Shown here piece after piece: positions 38,701-51,039 of a DNA stretch of 64,000 bases; within the stretch, counting starts at the first letter, position 1, and the number at the start of each line of letters is the position of its first letter. A model generated the notes under the pieces. It was not told the origin of the DNA. It worked only from the letters and a program-made list of their open reading frames with translations, and searched no databases. Source of the stretch: Phoebastria nigripes (Eukaryota > Chordata > Aves > Procellariiformes > Diomedeidae); assembly GCA_035582835.1 (NCBI GenBank), contig JAYKAV010003363.1, positions 249,352 to 313,351 of the forward strand, in the 5' to 3' direction. The translations under genes were made by a program, and so were the position numbers.

Positions 38701-40039
38701 TTAAATTTAAAGCACCTTAACATATTTGGGATTCTTTAGAATGGGAGATATTATTTGCAGTTCAATTATCATGAGTAATTTTACACCTTTCTCATGGACC
38801 TGCTTCTGATATTTTACAGTCTTTTTCTGCAAATGTCTTTCTAGCAAGAGTCCTGGGGCTCAAATGCCTGTCATTTATCCTCTGCAAAGTGAATTTAAAA
38901 TGTTATCTGATAAAGAATGGTAGCACTGAATGCTCACTTTGCTCTAGTGAAAGTAAGGGCATAGACATAAAAGCTTGGCTTCTGATTACTTTACCAGAGT
39001 GTTGAATGGTTTAAAAGTGCAAATCAATTTTTCACATCTGGAAAGGAAAGCATTTATGCAAACAAAACTTCTATAAAACAAAGAGAAAAACCTTATCAGC
39101 TACTGGAGAAGGAGACAAGGATTATAGCGTTTCCTGTGAGCCAGTCATTATTTGCAGATAGTCATGGGATATATTTGGCAAAGCTCCTTAGGTCTCCATT
39201 TTCTTAAATTCCGTTATGGTTATCAAGATGAATTTTACCCCTTCAAATATACAATTCCAGATACTCATTCAGTTACTAATTTCTAGATACGAGTTTGCAA
39301 CTTTCCCCTTATTTACTTCCTTTATTTTTTTTTATAACAATAAAACCTGGATTGCTTTTCCCAATTCTTCCCAAATCCAGGAACTATAATACAACTTTTT
39401 ATACTCACTTACTTCTTACGACATTATGATATTATATAATAAATAGTGTCATTCTGTATAAATGTTGTAATGCATACAAACAACCTTTTAATGGCTTCCT
39501 CTGAAGCCACTGGAACATAGGTTTAGCTGTAATGTAAAAAGAAATCATGCATGGACAACATAATGGATTAATCATTAGAACTCTGTATCATGCTATAAAA
39601 AGTTATCTCTGTCTCTGTGCTCTGCACTGTAATACATAAGTATAGTAGGATGACTGTTTATAATGTGACACTATAATGCTTTCGGGATTCCTTTGGAAAA
39701 TATATTCAATTATTTCCAATTTGCAAGAAGAAATGGAGTGCTAGTGTTATTATATTAAACTAATAGTTAAAAAAAAAAAAAAAAAAGCACAGACCTTGAG
39801 ATACTACACTAACCATACATGGCTGTATTTGAGTTTCTCTCACTAATGTGGTGTTCACTAAGAAAGTCCCTTAACAAGTCAAAAAACCCCTCCATGATGA
39901 ATTTTGTCTCTCAGATCCTTAACCACAAGGGTGGGATTCATCCAATCTTAATTTGCTGTGTATCTAGTATGTTCTGTTATGCATGCAGAAAGAGATGCAC
40001 CTCTGCAGAATAACTGACCCCTAATTTTTTAGACCTTTC
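35760..40039. other. AT-rich unique sequence, no gene found
   Basis: No frame over about 90 codons. Poly-A runs at 37798-37812 and 39769-39786. High-complexity stretches at about 35940-36210 and 38440-39130 have the look of slowly evolving non-coding DNA, but that cannot be judged without alignment. Confidence 0.5.
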
Positions 40040-40300
40040 TTTAACATAGAATTGCCCAGTCACTGCCTATGGAGAGAGTGCACAGACTCCCACTAAACAG
40101 ATCATCTTGTCTAATTTTAGATGTCTGCAGTTCTCTAGGTGAAATAGTCATCTAAACCTTCTTTGAAATTAATAGAAAGAAATAAACACCTAAAAGATAC
40201 AATTTAGCTCATCTTAATATAGGTATCAATCAGTTCAGATGAATTTTAGCATTGTTTCTTTCTACTCACAGTCTAGATGACCAGCCTAAATGCAAATGCT
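40040..40300 (+). repeat. Old dispersed repeat, copy B (collinear with 17.15-17.48 kb)
   Basis: Shares TTAGATGTCTGCA (about 40121-40133), CTCATCTTAATATAGG and CAGTTCAGATGAATT with copy A in the same order and almost the same spacing. Class unknown, possibly an old ERV. The region continues into 40.3-41.0 kb, where further repeat-like phrases occur. Confidence 0.5.
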
Positions 40301-41397
40301 AAAGCTGGTACACTGATGCCTAACCAAATGCACCTAGCATCATTTTGAGATGCTCTGGGTTATCTGAAGCACACATTAGGAGACGGCAGCTACGACACAG
40401 GGAGAGTCACATCCTTTCAGGGAGCATTTGGAGACCAGGTAGAATACTAAGGACATCTCANATAGGACTAAATACCTATGTTTAAAGAAAGGAATCAATC
40501 CTTTTGTCAGTGGAGCTTGGAAAAATGCTCACTGACTACCCACTAGAGGCCTGCTTTAGGGTGAGATGCATCTCTGACTGCATGAGATAAGTAGGGGGAT
40601 TCAGCTGCCTATACATAGTCAGTCAGTGCCAAGTCACACACAGTATAACACCCTGGCAAGCCTTCAACTGCCTCTCGTGTAAGCAAATATATCTTGCAAA
40701 TCCTGTGCTGTACCTGCTAGCCCTATATAGGTCTCTTCGATGTCCTAGAGTATCTCAGATGGCACTGGACACCTGTGTTCAGATAACTGAATCAGCCCCT
40801 TGACATCTCTTGATGATCCTGTGAATTCAAACACTTAGGGAAGACACTTAAATCTAGGTGTCATGAACTGAATCCTAGCAAGAGATTATGTTTACATTGC
40901 TAAACAACAGACAATTAGGGAGAGAGACTGAGCATGGGACACCTGATCAATCACACTGTTTATTTATGTTCATTCCCCACCTTTACTTTGGAGTGCTCCA
41001 GGCAGCTTTGAAAAAGGCAATACACGTGTTCAGGTGGGGAGGATGGGATCCACCAAGGCATTGCTACTAAAAGGCATTATGAATGAGAGAGAAACAGCTC
41101 TATCTCTCTGTTCTATGCAATCTTACAGCACTGTTCAAGAAAGTTGCAAACTCTAGGACATCCCACAAAACGTCATTCTTCCCAGAGCAATCAACGAACA
41201 TTGTAAACTGAAAAGAAGCACAACAAATGTGATAATTATGTCTTAGGCCATGGAGTAAGCACACAGGACATGAGAGCCAGAACCAGGGGCTATGTAGAGT
41301 TGCTGGTGTGCATCTTTAGGGAGTTTATCCTAATCAGTGCAGATATGAACTAGTCAATGGCATCAGAGCCAGGAACTGGTCATTGGTCTTAATCTAT
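40301..41397. other. Probable old repeat-derived sequence with an internal direct repeat
   Basis: Two segments, starting ATCTCA at 40455 and 40752, align over about 47 bp with roughly two thirds identity by hand, most differences being transitions. A third, shorter resemblance (GTGTCATGAACTGAATCCTAG) lies near 40858-40878. This suggests an old internally repeated or duplicated element. No coding capacity is seen. Confidence 0.4.
41393..41397 (+). repeat. Target-site duplication, left copy (TCTAT)
   Basis: TCTAT precedes the LTR and is repeated at 41974-41978. Confidence 0.88.
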
Positions 41398-41553
41398 TGT
41401 TGTGGTTTAACCCAGCAAGTAGTCAAACACCACACAGCCGCTCGCTCACTCCCCCCTCCCCTCAGTGGGATGGGGGAGAGAATAAAAAAAAAAAAAAGTA
41501 AAATTCGTGGATTGAGATAAAGACAGTTTAATAAAACAGAAAAGGAAGGGAAC

Positions 41554-41584
<31 letters not shown>

Positions 41585-41630
41585 CAACAACAATAATAAT
41601 AATAATAATGATGATGATGATGATGATGAT
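41554..41630 (+). repeat. TAA/CAA/TGA trinucleotide array inside LTR
   Basis: About ten TAA units, then five CAA-type units, then TAA, then about seven TGA-type units. Same position in the LTR as the array at 23117-23220 but with different motifs. Confidence 0.95.
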
Positions 41631-41725
41631 AGAATATACAAAATGAGTGATGCACAATGCAATTGCTCACCACACGCTGAGAGATACCCAAGCAGCGATC
41701 GCTACTTCCTGGACCACGCCTCCTA

Positions 41726-41748
41726 TTTATATATTGAGCATGACGTCA
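41726..41748 (-). promoter_or_regulatory. LTR core promoter: CREB/ATF site plus TATA box
   Basis: TGACGTCA (41741-41748) upstream of TATATAAA (41726-41733) on the minus strand. Confidence 0.7.
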
Positions 41749-41973
41749 CATGGTATGGAATACCCNNTTGGCCAGCTGGGCTAGCTGTCCCGGCTATGCT
41801 CCCTCCCAGCTTCTTGTGCACCTGGCAGAGCATGGGAAGCTGAAAAGTCCTTGACTAGTAGCCTACTTAGCAACAAGTAAAAACATCAGTGTCTTATCAA
41901 CATTCTTGTCATACTAAATCCAAAACACAGCACTAGGAAGAAAATTAACTCTATCCCAGCCGAAACCAGGACA

Positions 41974-41978
41974 TCTAT
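41974..41978 (+). repeat. Target-site duplication, right copy (TCTAT)
   Basis: Matches 41393-41397 exactly. Confidence 0.88.
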
Positions 41979-42219
41979 TTAGTTAAGATAGGCATACCTT
42001 TGTATTTTAGGTATCTGAAATGAAATGAAATAAATAACATGTTTAAAGTCAAAGCCATCTTTGCCATTAAGTTCAATGAGCATAATAAGTGTTAGATCAA
42101 AAATGAATGAGACAACAGAGGAGCAATCTGCAGCTTCCTCATCAATTACCACCTTATGTGAAGGCTTGAACTTTAGCAGTTCAGAGTTTCTTTCTTATCA
42201 AGAGGAGGGAATTCTCTCA

Positions 42220-43205
42220 AAAAGAAGAGGACTCATAAGACTTCTAGTGATACTCTGCAAGGATTGGGCTAGACCCTATGCTGTTCAACTTGTTAATCAA
42301 GGATCTGAAAGTAAATTTAAAATCACTACTAATGTAAACATGTCATGTGATAACAGCAGGGGAGTCATTCAGAATGTTTTTGATTGAGTGAATGCAGCAT
42401 ATAAAAAAGAGAACACTGAAATGCTATTGGATACATCTAGACTACATCTAGAAACAAGAAATTAAGGATACCAGATGACCGTATCTTGGAAACTAGTGAC
42501 TCTGATGAAGAATGTAATCTCAGTTCCCAATGTGATGCTGGGGTAGAAGAGAGAATGCAGATTTTTAAGTGATAGAAAGAGGTTTGAAGGGGAAGGTGTA
42601 TAAAGATGATTTTATCTAGCTGCAGTATTTTTCTGATAGTGATACTGGAAGACAGTATGAAGTTCTAGTATTCTCAATTTTAAAAAGTAACTTTATAAAA
42701 CTGAATAAGATTCAAAAAAGTTTCATAAAAGGGGTTAAAAAGTTGGATATCCTTGAGACTTAAAGAGCTTGATTTTTGTAATGTATCAAAAAGAAGATGG
42801 AATTATTATACTTTTACAATTTTTGTATAAGTATCTTCATAGATAGAAAATGTCAGTTACTAAATTTGTAAAGCCATAATAAGAACCAGTGACTGAATGT
42901 TGAAAACAGACACATTTAAATTTGAAAATTAAATTATCCTTTTTAACTGAAAAGGTAATTAAGCACTGGAACAAACTGTCGAATGAATTGGTAGAGTATA
43001 CCTCTCTTAGTATTTTGGGTTTGAGACTGAGTGACATACAGAACGATATGCTTTACTCAAATGCAAGTTATGCTTTAGTTAGCACACAAATCATTAGGCT
43101 TGATGCAAAAATAACTGGATGAAATGCAGCACCAGCAGAAAATAAGAGCTCACAGTAGGTTATTTAATTGTCTCCTCTGGCCTTAACTTCTAAGAAACTG
43201 TTAGA
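42220..43205 (+). mobile_element. Ancient CR1/L3-type LINE, decayed ORF2 and 3' end
   Basis: Traces of a CR1-clade reverse transcriptase appear in order. GGCTAGACCCTATGCTGTTC at about 42268-42287 corresponds to the (L)GPxLFN block after motif B. AAGATTCAAAAAAGTTTCAT at about 42707-42726 corresponds to the ERVQRRxTK block. The part around 42765-42800 corresponds to the LFSLxKRR block. KVIKHWNKLSNELVEYTSL is encoded near 42950-43006. The 3' end CTCCTCTGGCCTTAACTTC at 43173-43191 resembles the TCCCTTCTGGCCTT tail of reptilian and turtle CR1 families. Many stops and indels. It is far older than the CR1 copies at 1 and 57.9 kb and A-rich. Confidence 0.7.
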
Positions 43206-46200
43206 TTTTATGATGGGTCAGACCCCCAGCTGTCAAAAATTGGCATAGAGCTGCTGATTTGAGCTGTTTCTGGCATATTAATAATATAATTTTTCCTCTT
43301 GTTAAATACACTGAGTACATTACTACAGCTACCATAGATAATCAGTTCACTGGAAATCTCTTCATGTTTAGAGTGTAATAAATTTTGTTTTCAGATAAAG
43401 TTAATGTGCTGATGCAGCATTTGGATTTCTTTCAGTTATTAAAACAAGGAATACTATACTTTTGCAACATTCTTACACTTAAGTAACATTGACAAGATTT
43501 GTAATGAAGAGTCTACCTCAAATCTACTTTTTTCTNTCTTTTTCTAAAATAGCTTCTCGAATAGAACCTGTCTGACTAAATGTATTTAACATTAGTCACT
43601 AAAATTAGAAGCAATGAAATTGAATAATGAGACCATGTCATTAAGTCAAATGCTATCGGCTCTAGTCCCTCTGAAATTTTTCACGTGTTGCTTGTAATCT
43701 GTGCCCATATTCCTAACCNCTTTTTTTTAATTTAAATGCATAAGAGAGAAACTTGAAAGTCAAAGGCCTCTGTCTGATTTCAGTAAGAGAGTTAAATTAA
43801 TGATGCATAAGAAGGAATATTGGCTTTGTAACCAGAGCTTTTTTTTTTTTTTTAATTCATGTCTCCATTACACTGGGTGTCTTGGCATCTAATCGTAATG
43901 CTGTAGAGAAGCAAGAGTTTGGTTCAAGTGATATAGATCTGTTAAAGGAATTTTTACATCATTTGAACTAAAATGAAACAGCTATGTATTCAATTTCTTA
44001 ATGAAAGATCTGTCCCAACTCTGAGATATGGATTGGAGAATTTAAAGATTAAATTACTGTTTCACAATCTGCAGAGTTGTGCAAAAAGCCTGGCAGACTC
44101 TAGTGGAAGCGCTATTCATTATAGGGACTGTGGAGGGTCGCCTCCCTCCAGCAAAGGAGAATACACAGCAACTGAAAGAGGACCAGGCCATATAGATGAC
44201 TGACCTCTGTTGTGTGAAAGAAGACCATATTCTTGTCATCCAGCATATACACCTTACATTGAGCTCAAATTCAGGTCTGTGCTCAAGTACAGAGTTACTC
44301 ACATTTGCCTTAGACACAAATTTGAGAATAGCCAATTTGGGTTCTCGGTGTCCTTTAGTGTGAGGCCAAGTGGCTATCTTTGTACAGTGGGGATGAACCA
44401 GACACGTGATGCTTCTTTTAGCAACCAACTGCATCCACTGCCTTTCCAAGAGGGCTGCTAGTGTTGCCTGTGGCGAGAGCAGTGGGGATCAGAAGGCCGC
44501 CTGAGTGGGCTGCCTTAGACTGGGTGGACCTGACAGCTGAAGGTAGTGGCAACCTGTGGGCAGTACTTGGCATGCCAGACTCTGTTAGGGAATGCAACAA
44601 GTGTTGGGTCTGCTACAGGGTGAATATCACACAACTGATGTCTTCTTTTAAAGTAATATAAAAACTATTCTGATTTATTTATAGGTAGCAGGAGAGTACT
44701 AGATGGAAAAATAATCACTTACAGACTCCTTTGTCCTAAATCAAAACCAATCAACTTTGTAACACGTAAAGCTACATCAAAATGCATTTTGAGACAATCC
44801 CAAAAGTAAAACCCCTGTTGTTTTTCACAGATGTTTTGAGAAGAAGATGTATGTAGGAGTTTCATATAGTATTTGAGGAAGAACCAAGGTATGTGTAACT
44901 TGGCAAGAGTTTCACAAATTTTGGATTTGCTTGATGTTGAAGTGAAACGCGCGAGCTATAAGCAAACCAAAACTGAATGATAGTTCTGGAACAAATCTCT
45001 CTTCAGCTGAAGTTACCTGGTTTGTCAGAATTCTGAGTGAGACCATTGCTACTATAAGAATGACTGATGGACTACATAAAAGGAATTGTTGACCTTATTC
45101 CAGTTTCTATTAGACATATGCCCAAAACTCTGCCAAGCTGGCATCTTTGTAGGCACTTTCAAAGATAAGGTCAAGAACTGAAAGAGCAAAGGGATTGAAT
45201 CACTCAAAGCAAATATGAAAAGAACTGTGGAAGACATATTATCAGACTTGAGAAGAGGGAAACAATTTTATACAGCAACTTGCCTGAAGCAAAAAATATC
45301 CCCGGAAAACCAGCCCTGTCTGCTCCAGATCTCAGCCAAGAGCAGTGAAAAAATTGTATCTGGTCTGGAGTATCTGCTGGTGGAATTGGATGCTGTTTGC
45401 CTAGCAAAGNTTTAGGCTACTTTCAGGAAGATAGAAGTGTTACTCTTCTGTTGTTCTCTTCAACAGAAATTAGGCTTTTGATCTATTTTTTAAATACAAA
45501 CTGTGGGTTAAAAAAAATAAAAATATGGGGAAGAGGGCCTTGGTCATTGCTGAGATGGGCCCTAAACAAATCAGCTAATTAAAATTAAGATGTATTTCTA
45601 TAGATAACATTATTGGTGAGACAGCAATAAAATTTTAAAGTCAGTTGAGTAAGAATGTTACAAGAGAGTGTCAGCCCTGCATGATGTGTGTAGTCAGCAG
45701 AGGAACTGGCTAGAACTGAATAATGAAATATTCCCTAAAAGTCATTTGAGTGACAACCCTCAGACGGGCTAGGAAAGCAGATGATAAAAATGCTCAAAAC
45801 CCAGTTTTCACCCTAGGAGTAATTTCACCTTCTCAAAGTTTTATTGTGTTTTTTATTCCGTTTGTCTCTGAAAAAAAACACCCATTAAAAATCACCTCAG
45901 GCTTTTAAAAACAACAGCAGCATTATTTTCTGAAAAGGAGCTTAAAATATTGTATAAATTGTAACATGGATATCCAAATCAAAATAATTCCATTCTGGTT
46001 AAACCTGAAATAGAAAAACACAAAAGCCTCTGTTTTGACCTCACCAAAGTTCCTTCTTCCCCTCAAGTGTTTTACTGCCATAAGAATTTATTGAAATTGA
46101 CATATTCTTGCAGAATATATAGATTTTGACAAAAATGGCCTTTTTTCTAGATGAAAGGTTGCAGGAGGATTTTGCCCAGTGCTAGTGAGGAGTACTGTGC

Positions 46201-47180
46201 CTTGTATACAGTGCGTGTCAAGACCTTCTGAAGACTCAATGCCACATGTTTATCAGGAATCCTGGATACAGCATGATCCTTCGCTGTTGTATGCCCCACT
46301 CATTTGGTGGCAGGACATAGGGCAATGAAGCCATAGCTTCATGCTTTTAGCCCATTCTTCCCACCTTTCCTATGAATACGCTGTCACTGTTGATGCTAAT
46401 GCAACTCAGATGTTTCATCCTGAACATTTGCCTTTATTTCAAAGGAAGGATACCAATATCTTGGGATTTTTATTCTGTAAAAGCATTACAGTTGGGAAGG
46501 TTTTCCTGCCTAATTTGGGCTGTAGAACATGTTTTTCAACTACATCCAGCCACATGGAGTCACCTAACTTGTGAGTACAGCTACACTATGTCTTTCCCCA
46601 CGAGGGCAGGGCATTTCCCTCATTGCAATAAAACACTTTTTTTGCCTTATTTGTTAAATGATCTTAGATTGCTTAGAATCACTTATCCATTTAGCACTCC
46701 CCTAATCCGTGTTTCATATCAAACTTAGTTAGCAATGAGTTAGTATTTTCTTCTATGTCATTGCTAAAAATATCAGAGAGCATAGGACCAAAAACCAATT
46801 CCTGAGCAATATCACTGTGAGTACATACATGAAGTATTGGTTCACAATTGCATTTTCTCATGATTTATAACAGCTAGCACAGTTTTAATATACTTAAATT
46901 TTGTATTGGTTTTCTTTTATGTTGTGTGGGACTAAGTAGCCTTGCAGAAATACCTAAACATATTAGCACAATACTATTACCTTTATAATTTATTTTGCTT
47001 TTCAAAATAAGATTCCTTCAATAACCTAACAGATAGTTTCAGTTTTGAGCATGTAACAGAAAGTTATTTGTGAGTTATAGGTTAGTATTGAAATGTATTA
47101 TTATATTATCCAAACTGAATATAATAGTAGTTTACCATCAGGACAGAACAGATCCTCAGAAGAATTTCCAGTCTTCACTG
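43206..47180. other. AT-rich unique sequence, no gene confirmed
   Basis: Poly-T run at 43840-43852. The part from about 43970 to 44680 is less AT-rich and more complex, with a 131-codon minus-strand frame (44054-44449) that I do not recognise and that has no matching start or splice context. It may be an old repeat or relic. Ns at 43537, 43719 and 45410. Confidence 0.5.
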
Positions 47181-47755
47181 TGTTGTGGTTTAACCCCAGC
47201 CAGCAACGAAGCACCACCCAGCCACTTGCTCACTCCCCCCACCAGTGGGATGGGGGAGAGAATCGGAAGAGTAAAAGTGAGAAAACTCATGGGTTGAGAT
47301 AAAGACAGTTTAATAGGTAAAGCAAAAGCTGCACACGCAAGCAAAGCAAACGAAGAAATTCATTCACTACTTCCCATTGGCAGGCAGGTGTTCAGCCATC
47401 TCCAGGAAAGCAGGGCTCCATCACACATAACGGTTACTTGGGAAGACAAANGCCATCACTCCGAATGTCCCTCCCTTCCTTCTTCTTCCCCCAGCTTTAT
47501 ATGCTGAGCATGATGTCATATGGTATGGAATACCCCATTGGCCAGTTGGGCTAGCTGTGCTGGCTATGCTCCCTCCCAGCTTCTTGTGCACCTGGCAGAG
47601 CATGGGAAGCTGAAAAGTCCTTGACTAGCAGACTACTTAGCAACAACTAAAAACATCAGTGTGTTATCAACATTCTTCTCATACTAAATCCAAAACATAG
47701 CACTATACCAGCTACTAGGAAGAAAATTAACTCTATCCCAGCTGAAACCAGGACA
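47181..47755 (-). mobile_element. Solo LTR, subtype B
   Basis: LTR of 575 bp on the minus strand with intact ends on the plus strand (TGTTGTGGTTTAACCCC ... ACCAGGACA). It is flanked by ACTG on both sides (47177-47180 and 47756-47759), probably a 5-bp duplication that lost one base. TATA lies at 47496-47502, and the CREB/ATF site has become TGATGTCA at 47511-47518, a CpG-to-TpG change. The ATTAAA signal is at plus-strand 47309-47314. Between these it carries the subtype-B segment (GCACACGCAAGCAAAGC, then GGCAGGCAGGTGTTCAGCC) shared with 24573-25100, in place of the trinucleotide array. No internal viral sequence is attached. One N at 47451. Confidence 0.95.
47496..47518 (-). promoter_or_regulatory. 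LTR core promoter with decayed CREB/ATF site
   Basis: TATA-type ATATAAA (47496-47502) below TGATGTCA (47511-47518, plus-strand reading). The central CpG of the palindrome is lost, as expected after cytosine methylation and deamination. Confidence 0.65.
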
Positions 47756-50700
47756 ACTGTTAATGCCAAAATACCTTGAGGATCTAGATTGCCAATTTTT
47801 GTGACAGAATCACGCCCCTTTACCCCCCTCCCTTCTCATGGTGAGAGGACACACTGCGAACTAAATAGAGTGGTACACTGGCAATGAAAACTGGTAAATA
47901 ATTGCAAAGCAGTGATGCTATTATCTATTACACTGTACTAGCAATAGCTTTCAGTATCACAGCATCTTTTCTGAGCAAAAGGTTTTGTGTTTTACAGCAA
48001 GTGGTATGGGTTTTTTTTGAGATATAATTATCTCTCGTCATTCACTGTTCAAGTGAGAAAACTATAGCATACTAACATCTAAGTGGTAGCTCTGTAGCCT
48101 TTATCATGTCAGTTCTGTTGAATAATTTCTTTTACATTTGGTCAAGGAAATACATTATCTTTTGACATCTCATGGGATGGTAATGCAGAAGGAAGTAGGT
48201 ATTTTAGTATTTTAAAAGTATTTGGGTAACCAAATAGTTTTTTAAAAGTTAGATAAATTTTGGAAAGTGTTGGGTAACCTGTGAGAGATGATGAGAGGAA
48301 TGATATTGATCTAGAATGGTAATAACAAATAATTAAAATAATACTTTTTAATCAGCACTTTTTTCCTCATGAATATATTCTCACGTTCTGTCCAATATCA
48401 CACCTAAAGAACTACTCTTCAGTTTGTTCTGAAAATAATTTAATGTTTGTAAAGGGTCACAGGGAGACCAGACAAACTAAGCAAATGAATGGCTCATTGG
48501 CTACCTCTTCAGCAGCTTACAGGACTCAGCTTTTCAGGAAGGACAGCGATACTACCAGACTTTCTTTCTTGGAAAGGATGGTCACTTAGCAGACAGCTTT
48601 GCAAATTTTCCCAGAGACTTCTGAAAGTCCTTGTTACCTTGGTACCTTGTTACCAGTCTTTATTTTCCATGCATGGTGGTAATTTTGCATAGCTAATCAC
48701 CTGGCCAATTGTGTCACTGAATTGCATTTGAAAAAGATTACGTTAATTGATGTTTTCTCATTCTGATCACTCATTTTCTATAATGTGTGGTTTCCTTCTT
48801 GTTTTAAATGTTGAAAACATTCTTCATGAGTAGTGTTGCACTGATCAGCTCCGGAAATGGGACTCCTCTATCTCAGATGCTTGTGTTGATGGGCCTTACT
48901 CTGCAGGTCACGTACAGTGTGGAATTAGTCCAAACATGGACATGTACAGGAGGCGCAAAGCAGGACCTTCTGAAGCTAGGGTGACATCAAACTAACTTGG
49001 CAGTTACTTTTTACCTGTATGTATTCAGTAGCTGCTTTACTGGGTATTAGTTGCACAAATATACCAAGTGCTAACTTATACAGGAACACCACCACGGTAT
49101 TTCTTCACTCATAAGCCTGTATGATTCACAGTACCTGCAAAAAGAACCTACAGAGTCATACATTTCTAGCTGGGATTTGAGCCAAGGCAGAAATAGAAGG
49201 CTTAGCTGATGAGAATAAGGATTTAGGATTCTTGTCCAACGGTAATTAATTATGAGTCCTTTCTTTTGTTTCAGCAGGCAGTGGATCAGGACCTGTCAGA
49301 CAGAAGGGAATTATTTTAACTCTGCCAGTCAATGGCAGAATCTTAATAAATAGTTTTCACAATAAAGAAAAAACTTTGGTTATCATTCAAGAGAAAAACA
49401 TCACAGACCAAGAATAGCTGGTTGCCTGTTATCTTCCCTGTGCTGCCTTCTAACAGGAAAACATTGTATTTTGTTATAAAGAAATTTGTGGCTTCAGTTA
49501 CTTTAAATCACTCACTTTTACTGCCTTCAGACTTATAATGAATGAAGACAAATAAAAAAGATTATAAGCAGAGAAAAATGAACCATTTCAAGACTGATGA
49601 AACTAATGAAGTTTACCTTCTTAAAGATTTGTGTCCTGTAGTTAGATTTTCTAAAAATGTGTGAGCTCTGGACTAAATCTTGTCCTATGTGTGGGCTGTT
49701 CAGAAACATGCTTTGTGGTGTGGATTCTGTAGTTTCCACTAAGGACTGTAGCCAAGTCTTCACCTGGCTGCCTCTTTTCACAGAAGTTGTAGGAACTTAA
49801 CTTTTTTTCACACAGCCAACTGGATCAAAATTTATTGGGAAGACAGTTAGACCTTCATATTCACATATACACATATCATGGAACCGAATAAGATGCATTT
49901 CTATAGGAAACTAGATCAGAAAACATAATAAATTTCATATTGTTGTTGAATTACTATTTTCAATAGAAATGGAATGACAATTTGTTGTGAAAACCTCTAT
50001 TTAGCCACAGCATCTGTAGAGAATAGAAAGCAGCTCTACAGAGTACCTTACCTGTAGTCTGCTTTGAAGGACCAATCTAGAAGTGCGATTACAGTATGGA
50101 TCAGTATCTTATAAAATACATGGTCTCAGATATATATGTGGTATGTATTAGGACAGCTCTCAATTGCAAACAGTGATAGTTCTGAAGATCTTTGTGATAT
50201 TCTTTTTTTAACAATGTGTTTGACATCACCAGCCTAATTCAGATAAACTGTCACATAATTTCAGATCATAATATTTCTAGGTCGTGATTGAACTGAATGA
50301 AATTGCCTGGATTACCCTGTATTGCAGAATATACTTCCTTGAAATATATTCAACTAGATAGCAATTGAATTTGGCTTAGGTTGGTGCCATGTCACTGATT
50401 TATGGACCAGATGCTAAAATAATAGAACAGGGAANTAAACATATTTGTCAAAAATTATAAAGCCTTCTCCACACTATTGATATTTTTTTCAATATGTTTT
50501 GAAAATAAAATAATTCATAATGGTGATGCTAGAAAGCATCCCTTTCATTCTAATAAAAAGCCTGCAGAAAAGGTAGGCAAAAGCTGTAATAGCATTCTTG
50601 GCAACAATATCCACCATTCCACATGTATTCTGAATCAGATTTAATTTGAATTAAATAGAAATAAAAACTATTTACCATTGCACTCTAATGACTGTAATTT

Positions 50701-51039
50701 TCTCTCAAGCTGTTACTTACAGACACAGTATGCTGCACCTTTAAAATAGTCTCTTCCCTGTTTTTCTGTCTAGGGGACAAATTTTTGCTGCATGTGTTTC
50801 TAATCACTAGACAGAAAATTATGGACTCCCCTGGAAATGCTAATACAAAAGTAAAACAGAAAAATCAATTTTTCCTGTCATGATGGAGGAATTCTCGATT
50901 TATATCTTTTCAACTGGCTGGGCCACCAATATCTGCAGCTAACAAAATGATACTACCCTGTCTTCTCTTATCCAATGGTACTTAATTCCATCAGGATATT
51001 TAACTCACCAAATAGCTATTATCCTGTTCATTTAGTGTT

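Larger units (their letters stand above)
41398..41973 (-). mobile_element. Solo LTR, subtype A, with 5-bp TSD
   Basis: LTR of 576 bp on the minus strand with TG...CA ends (plus strand TGTTGTGGTTTAACCC ... ACCAGGACA) and a perfect 5-bp target duplication TCTAT. It carries the CREB/ATF palindrome at 41741-41748, TATA at 41726-41733, a trinucleotide array at 41554-41630, and an ATTAAA signal (plus strand 41527-41532). Two Ns at 41766-41767. It belongs with the 22.96-kb copy: both have the trinucleotide array followed on the plus strand by TGATGCAC(A/T)ATGCAATTGC. No internal viral sequence is present. Confidence 0.95.

Noticed and set aside
41394..41691. Frames encoding Ile/Val or His/Tyr runs
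   Set aside because: Read-through of the second LTR trinucleotide array.
44054..44449. 131-codon minus-strand frame in a less AT-rich segment
   Set aside because: No recognisable domain, Cys/Trp/Ser-rich chance-like composition, competing open frames on the other strand, no promoter or splice evidence.
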